DNA of 33,457 nucleotides from Chitinophagaceae bacterium (GTDB taxonomy: Bacteria > Bacteroidota > Bacteroidia > Chitinophagales > Chitinophagaceae). Position numbers and translations under genes: made by a program. The notes beneath the pieces were generated by a model. The model did no database searches. It was not told the origin of the DNA and saw only the letters and a program-made list of their open reading frames with translations. The stretch is taken from contig JAJTCI010000001.1 in the NCBI GenBank assembly GCA_021323155.1, forward strand, positions 1-33,457, read 5' to 3'. Shown here piece after piece: positions 17,989 to 25,532 of this stretch. Position 1 is the stretch's first letter. Each line of letters begins with the position of its first letter.

Positions 17989-18438
17989 ATGAAAATTATC
18001 CGCACCCACAGCAGCGATCCCGCGTTCCTTGGATTGGTTGCGGAACTTGACAACGATCTGAGGAGCCGTTACAAAGAACGCCAGGCTGTATACGATCCGT
18101 ACAATCAAGTGCCTAACCTCTCAACCGTGGTGGTGGCTTATGAAGGAGATACAGCAGTCGGTTGTGGTTGTTTTAAACCGTATGATGATGACTCGGTTGA
18201 AATAAAGCGGATGTTCGTAGCCCCGGCAAGTCGGGGAACAGGTGTTGCTCCTGTTATACTCAGCGAGCTGGAACAGTGGGCAAGGGAACTCGGTTATCGC
18301 AAAGCAGTGCTGGAAACAGGAACACTTCAGCACGAAGCGATCCGGTTTTACCAGCGTGAAGGATTTTCAGTCACGGAAAACTACGGGCAGTACATCGGGA
18401 TGGAAACGAGTATTTGCATGAACAAGAAATTAATTTAA
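17989..18438 (+). CDS. GNAT family N-acetyltransferase
   Basis: VAYEGDTAVGCGCFKPYDDDSVEIKRMFVAPASRGTGVAPVILSELEQWARELGYRKAVLETGTLQHEAIRFYQREGF. Confidence 0.9.
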   Translation: MKIIRTHSSDPAFLGLVAELDNDLRSRYKERQAVYDPYNQVPNLSTVVVAYEGDTAVGCGCFKPYDDDSVEIKRMFVAPASRGTGVAPVILSELEQWARELGYRKAVLETGTLQHEAIRFYQREGFSVTENYGQYIGMETSICMNKKLI

Positions 18439-18440
18439 CT

Positions 18441-18986
18441 ATGGATCTATACCGCTTCAATTCAATACCTACACTGGAAACAGAACGTACCCTTCTCCGC
18501 CAGCTGTATTCTTCCGACGCCCAGGAGATATTCATGCTGCGTTCAAACACGGCAGTGAACGAGCATATCGACCGTGAGCCGGCTACCACGATCGAAGACG
18601 GTTTTGGCTTTATCAAAAAGATCAAGATTCTCACCGATAAGAACGAATCCTTCTATTGGGCCATTACCCTGAAAGGCGTGCCCGCGCTGGCAGGCGCCGT
18701 TACGCTTTGGAATTTTGACGCGGCGAAAGACAAGGCCGAAATAGGCTATGAATTATTGCCGGAGCACCACGGCAAAGGCATTATGGAGGAAGTGATGAAG
18801 CGCGTGCTGGACTTTGCCTTCAATTCCGTAAAGATCGGGAAGCTGGAAGCCTGGGTGAAACCGTCCAATGAGCGGTCGATCCACTTGCTGGATAAATTAG
18901 GGTTCAAGCGTGACACCGAAGCAGAGGCCAGCAAGCCCGCCGAAGCAAAGGAGATCATCTATTCGCTGTCACGCTCCCAGCCCTAG
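18441..18986 (+). CDS. GNAT family N-acetyltransferase (RimJ/RimL-like)
   Basis: TLETERTLLRQLYSSDAQEIFMLRSN...IGYELLPEHHGKGIMEEVMKRVLDFAFN...SNERSIHLLDKLGFKRD. Confidence 0.92.
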   Translation: MDLYRFNSIPTLETERTLLRQLYSSDAQEIFMLRSNTAVNEHIDREPATTIEDGFGFIKKIKILTDKNESFYWAITLKGVPALAGAVTLWNFDAAKDKAEIGYELLPEHHGKGIMEEVMKRVLDFAFNSVKIGKLEAWVKPSNERSIHLLDKLGFKRDTEAEASKPAEAKEIIYSLSRSQP

Positions 18987-20227
18987 AGATAGCTGAGCCA
19001 CCAATGTTTGTGGCTGCGTTTGTACCGGTCATACCACCGGCAAATGAAGTATAAGATCAATACAAGCCCGATCCACACCAGGTAAGTTGTCGCCAGGCTG
19101 TAACCAAAACCCCGGAGTCTCGGTTCAAAGCTCACCCAGTTGGTGAGCACCATATGACTCCAGTCGTATCCCGCCGTTACTTCAGCGGCAAGCATCGCTG
19201 CAAGATGTATCAGGTAAATGTGAACGAGGTAATAGAACATCGGCACCCGGCCGATCACCTGCACCTGGTTGCTCAGCCAGCCATTCACTTTTTCGGTTAG
19301 CGCAAGGAAAATGAGTGCTGGTCCCAGTGTCACCAACAGGTATAATAGGGATGGCGGGTATTTATTCAGGTTTAAGAATGACAGTACGGTGAACGTCTCG
19401 CCTCGTGATTGTCCGCTCCACAGGAAGGGATCGCCATACCAGTTGGTGAAGCGCAATGCGATAAATAAAAGCGTGGCGGCAATGCCATACCACAACAATT
19501 GTCTCCTTCTTTTTTGGGGGCTGTAAGTCGTTTCGTAAAATGTGCCAAGACAATAACCCAGCGACATGACTCCGACCCACGGTATCAACGGATATAAGGC
19601 GAACCATGCGATGTCTTTAAAAAAGAATGGTTTAGCCTCGTGCAGGATCGCCCATATATATTGTCGGAATCCATTGTTAAAGTGAATACTGTCAAGCAGG
19701 TTGTGACCGAATATCAGCATCAGGCTGAAAGCAAGAGTAATGGCTTTCGGCAGGTGGATCAATCCGGCAAGGCCGATCATGCTGCAACCAAGTGCCCAGA
19801 TCACGAGTGTGCCCGTGTTGGCGTAACTAAAATCGAAGAACCATCCGAAGTTGACGATGGTCAGTTCCAGGAAGATGAGCCAGAGGCCACGCGTAAATAA
19901 AAACCTTGTCAGCGCCTTCTTTCCTTTGCGCTTGCCAACGATGTAAGCCGAGGTTCCACTCAGCAACATGAACACCGGTGCACAGAAATGCGTAATGAAG
20001 CGGGTGAAGAAGAGCGGCACATTGGTCTGCGTAAGATCGGTCGGGTCAAAAACAAAAGCGCCGGCGTGGAAATAGTCACGTACGTGGTCGAGGGCCATGA
20101 CGATCATCACCAGCCCGCGAAGGAAGTCGATCGATGTTACTCTCGTATTACCGGTTGCGATATGTAGGGGTGTCAGATCGGGTTTGCTGCGAAACCTGAA
20201 TAGTCTGCGGGTGCCGGTAAGTTCCAT
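18983..20227 (-). CDS. DUF1624 / heparan-alpha-glucosaminide N-acetyltransferase-like membrane protein
   Basis: RVTSIDFLRGLVMIVMALDHVRDYFH...; multi-pass with W/G-rich loops. Confidence 0.88.
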   Translation of the reverse strand: MELTGTRRLFRFRSKPDLTPLHIATGNTRVTSIDFLRGLVMIVMALDHVRDYFHAGAFVFDPTDLTQTNVPLFFTRFITHFCAPVFMLLSGTSAYIVGKRKGKKALTRFLFTRGLWLIFLELTIVNFGWFFDFSYANTGTLVIWALGCSMIGLAGLIHLPKAITLAFSLMLIFGHNLLDSIHFNNGFRQYIWAILHEAKPFFFKDIAWFALYPLIPWVGVMSLGYCLGTFYETTYSPQKRRRQLLWYGIAATLLFIALRFTNWYGDPFLWSGQSRGETFTVLSFLNLNKYPPSLLYLLVTLGPALIFLALTEKVNGWLSNQVQVIGRVPMFYYLVHIYLIHLAAMLAAEVTAGYDWSHMVLTNWVSFEPRLRGFGYSLATTYLVWIGLVLILYFICRWYDRYKRSHKHWWLSYL

Positions 20228-20432
20228 GTACGCTTTTGTTATTAAATTATGTGGAGGCGTCAGAGAGATGTTCCTGGCTGTGGATCTTTGGGACAGGCTG
20301 CTGTTGTGCCAGTGAAGTAAAGGAGTTTTTTGCAGAATCTGAAGTGATTAAACCGGGATTAGCTGGGGTGACGAGGCCGTAACGCTATCGGCTGACGCCG
20401 GAACGGGTTGATTATCAAGAGAGGCAACTACC

Positions 20433-20516
20433 CTAACTGAACATGACGATGGCAAAAAGCACCAGCGTCAGCAGGTAGAAGACCACTTGTTCGGATCTTG
20501 CAGTGATGTTTTCCAT
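20433..20516 (-). CDS. Putative 27-aa single-TM microprotein (not in ORF track)
   Basis: MENITARSEQVVFYLLTLVLFAIVMFS*; N-terminal charged segment and one hydrophobic helix in a 480-bp intergenic gap. Confidence 0.45.
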   Translation of the reverse strand: MENITARSEQVVFYLLTLVLFAIVMFS

Positions 20517-20695
20517 TGTAAGGATATTCAAGGTTAACGTACACTTAGCCAAAACAATTTACGAACCAAAACGTATTCAAATACCTGATTAGTATCAGTG
20601 GCAACAACCTGTGGAAAAAAGGAACCGACCCGGCTTATTGAAAACCCGATCGCAGCAGCATTGGCCTAAAAATAAAAATGCTGGCGCCGGCAACT

Positions 20696-20703
20696 TAGTT
20701 TTG
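20696..20703 (+). promoter_or_regulatory. Candidate -7 element TAGTTTTG six nt upstream of psuK ATG
   Basis: Exact match to TAnnTTTG. Confidence 0.45.
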
Positions 20704-20708
20704 CAGCC

Positions 20709-21641
20709 ATGTCGAAACCTGTAATCTGCATCGGGGCGGCGTTGGTGGATGAGTTGTTCCATGCAACGGATAAGATCATACCGGCCTCTACCTCAGACGC
20801 TACCGTCACCAAAACCGCCGGGGGTGTTTCCAGGAACATCGCCCACCAGCTCGCTCTGCTCGGCGTGCCGGTGCAATTGATCAGCGTGTTTGGAAACGAC
20901 AGCGATGGAAACTGGCTGAAACAGGTGTCCACTTCTGCAGGGGTAAAGCTGGATGCTTCCCTTACAATCTCGGGGCTCACCGGTAAATACACCGGTATCC
21001 TGAATGTGGACGGATCGCTGTTCACGGCATTCCTCACCAACGCGGCCAATCACCTGGTCACCCCGGAACACCTGGAAAAGCATTCCGATCTGTTGCAGAC
21101 GGCGACGGTGTTAATGGCCGATGCCAACGTAAACGTAGATACAATGGAATGGTTGCTTCGCTTCAGTAAAAGCACCGGCATTCCTTTCATCATCGAACCC
21201 GTTTCTGTGCCGCCGGCAAGCAAGCTGGCCGCCGTGAACCTGGATGGCCTGTATCTCATCACACCAAATGAAGACGAGTTGCCCGTGATCTGCCGCGAAC
21301 CGTTATCGTCCGCAAGGAAGCACGTGGACGAGTTACTGGAAAGGGGCGTTCAGAATATCTGGCTGCACAATGGGATCCACGGGTCTACCATAGTAAGTAA
21401 GGAAAAGACGATCTCACTGCATGCCTCGCTGGTTGATGTGCTGGATTGCACTGGCGCCGGCGACGGATCACTGTCAGGCTTCCTGCTTGGAAAGCACCTG
21501 GGAAAAGAAGACATGGACTGCCTGAAGATCGCACATACGCTGGCATCAGAGATATTACAGGTCAATGGAGCGATCGCCACCCATCTTACGCAGGAAAAAC
21601 TAATGGCCCTTGTACCTAAATATTTCCCCGCTAATGAATGA
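20709..21641 (+). CDS. psuK: PfkB-family sugar kinase, probable pseudouridine kinase
   Basis: GGVSRNIAHQLALLG N-terminal signature and DCTGAGDGSLSGFLLGK C-terminal PfkB signature; overlaps psuG. Confidence 0.9.
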   Translation: MSKPVICIGAALVDELFHATDKIIPASTSDATVTKTAGGVSRNIAHQLALLGVPVQLISVFGNDSDGNWLKQVSTSAGVKLDASLTISGLTGKYTGILNVDGSLFTAFLTNAANHLVTPEHLEKHSDLLQTATVLMADANVNVDTMEWLLRFSKSTGIPFIIEPVSVPPASKLAAVNLDGLYLITPNEDELPVICREPLSSARKHVDELLERGVQNIWLHNGIHGSTIVSKEKTISLHASLVDVLDCTGAGDGSLSGFLLGKHLGKEDMDCLKIAHTLASEILQVNGAIATHLTQEKLMALVPKYFPANE

Positions 21642-22542
21642 TCTGCTACAGGTGCTACCCGCGGTGCAGGAGGCGCTGTCGCGGGGTAGGCCGGTGGTGG
21701 CTTTAGAATCTACCATCATTTCGCATGGCATGCCTTACCCGCGCAATGTAGAAACAGCGCTGGCTGTTGAACAGGTGGTGCGTGAGGGTGGTGCAACACC
21801 GGCAACCATCGCCATACTAAACGGAAAGTGTTGCGTTGGGTTGGATGATGCGCAGCTGGATTTTTTTGGCCGTGGGCGCAATACCTGGAAGGTGAGCCTT
21901 CGGGATATGCCTTACGTGATAAGCAAGGGATTACCGGGAGCGACAACCGTGGCGGCGACGATGCGTATCGCTTCTATGGCCGGCATCCGTGTATTTGTCA
22001 CCGGCGGCATTGGTGGTGTCCATCGTGGCGCGGCCACTACAATGGATATTTCCGCTGACCTGACCGAGATGGCGCACACATCGGTGGCTGTTGTCTCCGC
22101 TGGCGTAAAATCAATTCTCGATATCGGCCTTACGTTAGAATACCTGGAAACGCAGGGGATACCGGTGGTGACGTTTGGACAGGACGCATTCCCGAGTTTC
22201 TATTCGGCTAAGAGTGGTTTTCCTTCACCGTTGCGTATGGATACGGTGGAAGAGATCGCTTCGCTGCTGCTGAGCAAGTGGAAACTAGGTCTGGATGGTT
22301 CGATACTCATCGCGAACCCGGTGCCTACGGCCCACGAGGTACCGGCGGATGAAATGGAAAAACACATTACGCAGGCACTTGCGGCGGCAAATGAAAAGAA
22401 CATTACCGGAAAGGAAGTCACACCCTTCCTGTTGAAATACCTCGCCGATCATACCGGCGGTGAAAGTCTCGAAGCCAATATCGCGTTGATCAAACACAAC
22501 GCAAAACTGGGTGCAGCGCTCGCTGTAGCCTTCTCGCGATAA
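21634..22542 (+). CDS. psuG: Pseudouridine-5'-phosphate glycosidase
   Basis: RPVVALESTIISHGMPYPRNVETA...FVTGGIGGVHRGAATTMDISADLTEMAHTSVAVVSAGVKSILDIGLTLEYLETQGIPVV. Confidence 0.96.
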   Translation: MNDLLQVLPAVQEALSRGRPVVALESTIISHGMPYPRNVETALAVEQVVREGGATPATIAILNGKCCVGLDDAQLDFFGRGRNTWKVSLRDMPYVISKGLPGATTVAATMRIASMAGIRVFVTGGIGGVHRGAATTMDISADLTEMAHTSVAVVSAGVKSILDIGLTLEYLETQGIPVVTFGQDAFPSFYSAKSGFPSPLRMDTVEEIASLLLSKWKLGLDGSILIANPVPTAHEVPADEMEKHITQALAAANEKNITGKEVTPFLLKYLADHTGGESLEANIALIKHNAKLGAALAVAFSR

Positions 22543-22568
22543 CTGCCGCCAGCTCAGGCAGGTTTTTT
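22543..22568 (+). terminator. Possible intrinsic terminator/attenuator after psuG
   Basis: CTGCC-GCCAGCTCA-GGCAG followed by G and T6. Confidence 0.5.
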
Positions 22569-22593
22569 GAAGCTGCAGGGGAAACAGGTTGTT

Positions 22594-22887
22594 ATGAATG
22601 ACATAAGCAATTTCCTGACGAATGAAGGATGGAGCGCGGGCCAGGAATTCGGCATCAGTATCCAGTACAAAGGAGACCATGAAGCAGTTTCGGTGACCGA
22701 GTTCATGGCGGCGGATAGTCGTTTGTTCGTTGCGGCGCTGAGCGACGACACCGAGGTGTTGCTCGTGCCCTTCAGCTTATTGCCAAAAGCGGGCGGCATG
22801 AACTGGCTGCCCGTTGACGTCGAGAACCTGGACCTTGCCGCGGTGATCGCAGGCGGTATTGCCAAATGCGAACGGTACAATGAGTGA
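22594..22887 (+). CDS. Hypothetical protein (about 97 aa)
   Basis: MNDISNFLTNEGWSAGQEFGISIQYKG...; overlaps the next small CDS. ORF track start is 22567. Confidence 0.65.
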   Translation: MNDISNFLTNEGWSAGQEFGISIQYKGDHEAVSVTEFMAADSRLFVAALSDDTEVLLVPFSLLPKAGGMNWLPVDVENLDLAAVIAGGIAKCERYNE

Positions 22888-23059
22888 TTATGTTTACCAC
22901 GGCGACCGGAACACGGATCCCTTGCTAAAGCAACAACGTTGTTCCGCGGTACGCAACGCAGGAGGCAAATGCATCCGTGGCAAGAATGGAAATATGCTGG
23001 TCCGCTTCGGGGCCCGGCCCGTAGTGGTAGTAGCAAGACTGCTGCGAAAGATCCGCTGA
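22880..23059 (+). CDS. Small conserved-looking protein (59 aa), YHGDRxTDP...GKCIRGKNGNMLVRF
   Basis: MSDYVYHGDRNTDPLLKQQRCSAVRNAGGKCIRGKNGNMLVRFGARPVVVVARLLRKIR; overlaps the preceding stop (ATGAGTGA). Confidence 0.65.
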   Translation: MSDYVYHGDRNTDPLLKQQRCSAVRNAGGKCIRGKNGNMLVRFGARPVVVVARLLRKIR

Positions 23060-23066
23060 TAACCTG

Positions 23067-23180
23067 CTAGATATTGTTGTCGAAAAATCTCCGGTATATC
23101 CTCTTTTGCCTGTAACTGTACACCAGGTAGATCAGCATAATGAAGCCGAGGAGGCCCATGAAGAAAAGGTACGTATTCAT
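23067..23180 (-). CDS. Putative 37-aa single-TM microprotein (within listed ORF 23067..23303)
   Basis: MNTYLFFMGLLGFIMLIYLVYSYRQKRIYRRFFDNNI*: one TM helix followed by a basic tail. Confidence 0.5.
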   Translation of the reverse strand: MNTYLFFMGLLGFIMLIYLVYSYRQKRIYRRFFDNNI

Positions 23181-23422
23181 CGCACTAGTTTTAAGGTCCG
23201 GAAAAAAGTTCGTGGTTATTCTTAGGTATGGGCTCCGAGGAGATTGAGTATGCAGGATACGATGAAAAAACGAAATGTGCAAGGCGGGTCGATTAAAATT
23301 CATTTAAGTGGACCGGACTTGCAGGATTCTACAGGCAACCGTGGGGAAACGCGCATATTAATGCAATTGTGGACCTGCGGACATTCCCGTTTTATTCGAC
23401 GATCTCATCCGGGATGAGGCAC

Positions 23423-23454
23423 AAAAAAAACCGCCGGCACGAAGCCGGCAGTTT
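23423..23454 (-). terminator. Strong intrinsic terminator of the OmpA-family gene
   Basis: Minus strand AAACTGCCGGC-TTCGT-GCCGGCGGTTT then T-run; 11-bp stem with one wobble. Confidence 0.85.
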
Positions 23455-23472
23455 GCAGATGCACATGTTTAA

Positions 23473-25464
23473 CTAGATGGCTGGAACGATATCGATTATA
23501 ACCGTCCGGTTATAGAAACGTCCTTCCGGTAACTTATTGCTGAAGGGAGTCATCTTTTCGTCCTCACCGAATCCATGGGATTCGAATTTCACTCCTTTTA
23601 TTCCTCTTTTCAGGATGGCCCGCTCAAGTACTTTCTGGCTGCTCATTGCTCTTTCCCTGGATAAATTATCGTTGTAATTATCATCACCGATGATATCGGT
23701 ATAACCCTGGATTATCACAGTGTTGTTATCGTGTATCAAAGGGGCTACGATCTCGGCTAAGAACGTTTCATAGGCCGTGATCGACTTAGACTCGTCAAAT
23801 CCGAACAGGATGCTGTAACGCATGCCGGTCTGCAGGTTGTCTGCCGCCTTTACCAGTTGTACATTACTTTCTTTTCTTACCGCGGTCCCATTGATTGTTT
23901 CACCCACAAGAGCGACTTTGTAGTTGCCGGTATTGCTACTGCCCAGGATCTTAGCGCCGGGGATCGTTATCTCGTCTTTCGCGTAAGGACCGAACTTTTG
24001 CATCACACCGTTGTTGTCGGTCACCTCAAGTGACCACCACTTCAGCAGTTCTTTTGAACCGTTAGCAGTAAAGATCACGTGGCTGTCCAAAGGATCTTCC
24101 TGTATCGCGGTAATTTCTACCGGTCTCAGGAAAGATGAAGTAGTGCCGCCCACCTGTAATAATAATGCAGGGGAGCTGCTCATGATGTCTACCCTGCGGT
24201 CACCTTCACGCAATAGCGCGAGGTCTTTTGTAGCGCCGGGTTGCTCTGAAGGTATAAGTGGTTTATCCCTGCCCGTAGTAGTGATCCTGGAACCGTCGAT
24301 TCCAAAAGCGGTTACCAGGTAGTTCTTTACGTTTTCCGCCATTTGTTTTCCTTCCGCAGGATTGTTGGCAGAGGATCCGCTTAAAGCGATCTGGCTGGAA
24401 GAGTTAGTCCTCATCCTGTCACCGATAATATTTAAGATGTTATGGTAAACGGCCAGCTGCCTTGCAGAACGGCCTTTGTTTAGATTATCGGGCTGTGCGG
24501 ATTGCAGCTGCGCTTCTTTGAACGTGGATGCTGCAGCAGGACTTAATAATACATACCTGCCTGGTATCTCTTTCGATCCCATGTCGAAGAACACAGAATT
24601 ACGCAAAGGGAAATGTTCCTTCACCTGTCGTGCGACGGGCACCAGCTTCGGCGCTCTCACTGAGAAGTCTACTTCCTTAACCGGTGTAACGACAACTGGT
24701 TTAACCGGGACGATCACCGTTTCCGGCTCAGGCACAGTGGCGGTCTTATCAGAAGATTTGCGTCCAGTACCAAACTTGATCGCTATACCCGCACGTATGG
24801 TATATATCGACCATGATTCAATTTTACGGGGCGCACGACCCAGGTCTGTTTGAAATGACGCGAACGGCGACAGTGTCATTTGCGTAGCGCTGGCTTTCAT
24901 GGATAAAGGGAAATCGAAACCTAAGCCCGCCTGCGCGGAGAATACCGTTTTACGCATATCACTCATCTCAGCCGTCCTGTCTGCTTGCTTTTCCTGCTTA
25001 TAGGTGAATTCATCTCTCACCTTAAAGCCCATGGTAGGGCCACCGAATAGGTAAAAGGCCGAAGCGAATGGCGCTACCCTTACACTTGGTTCGATGGAGA
25101 CATAGCTGAGGTTGGTTGCTAATGTTGCCGGGCAGTTGCACGGGGCCATTACTGTTTCAAACTTGCCGCCACGGTTGTCGTACGCGATGTTGAGCATTCC
25201 TCCCCAGACCTTGTTCGGCCTGTATTCGGTCAGCAATGAGAAGTATGGTTTGACACCATCCCCCTCATGAAATGCGGTAGGAACCGCGAACGTGCTTGTG
25301 AGCCTTTGCGTGGTACCATTATATGAGTTGATATTGGCGGCTACTGACTGACCAAACCACCATACCGGTTGAACCCGTTTTATGGTTTGCGCATTCAGTG
25401 ATCCGGCGGTCAAACACAGGAGCACAAAAGAGAGGCCCCGTGTTAGAATATATAATTTGGACAT
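23473..25464 (-). CDS. OmpA-family outer membrane protein, beta-barrel-like N-terminus
   Basis: Signal peptide; C-terminal ILFGFDESKSITAYETFLAEI...VIIQGYTDIIGDDNYNDNLSRERAMSSQKVLE...GRFYNRTVIIDIVPAI. Confidence 0.88.
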   Translation of the reverse strand: MSKLYILTRGLSFVLLCLTAGSLNAQTIKRVQPVWWFGQSVAANINSYNGTTQRLTSTFAVPTAFHEGDGVKPYFSLLTEYRPNKVWGGMLNIAYDNRGGKFETVMAPCNCPATLATNLSYVSIEPSVRVAPFASAFYLFGGPTMGFKVRDEFTYKQEKQADRTAEMSDMRKTVFSAQAGLGFDFPLSMKASATQMTLSPFASFQTDLGRAPRKIESWSIYTIRAGIAIKFGTGRKSSDKTATVPEPETVIVPVKPVVVTPVKEVDFSVRAPKLVPVARQVKEHFPLRNSVFFDMGSKEIPGRYVLLSPAAASTFKEAQLQSAQPDNLNKGRSARQLAVYHNILNIIGDRMRTNSSSQIALSGSSANNPAEGKQMAENVKNYLVTAFGIDGSRITTTGRDKPLIPSEQPGATKDLALLREGDRRVDIMSSSPALLLQVGGTTSSFLRPVEITAIQEDPLDSHVIFTANGSKELLKWWSLEVTDNNGVMQKFGPYAKDEITIPGAKILGSSNTGNYKVALVGETINGTAVRKESNVQLVKAADNLQTGMRYSILFGFDESKSITAYETFLAEIVAPLIHDNNTVIIQGYTDIIGDDNYNDNLSRERAMSSQKVLERAILKRGIKGVKFESHGFGEDEKMTPFSNKLPEGRFYNRTVIIDIVPAI

Positions 25465-25532
25465 GTTATTATTTTAAGATTTGAACATTAGTACCTGTTC
25501 ATTCCACATGAGCGGAACGATGTTGTTTATGA

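Noticed and set aside
20338-20424. Possible structured RNA in the psuK upstream gap (AAACCGGG...AACGGGTT)
   Set aside because: Complementarity is limited to four or five bp with mismatches, so there is no convincing fold by eye.
23404-23418. Small palindrome CTCATCC-G-GGATGAG next to the OmpA terminator
   Set aside because: Short, with a one-nt centre and no T-tract; too weak to call a site on its own.
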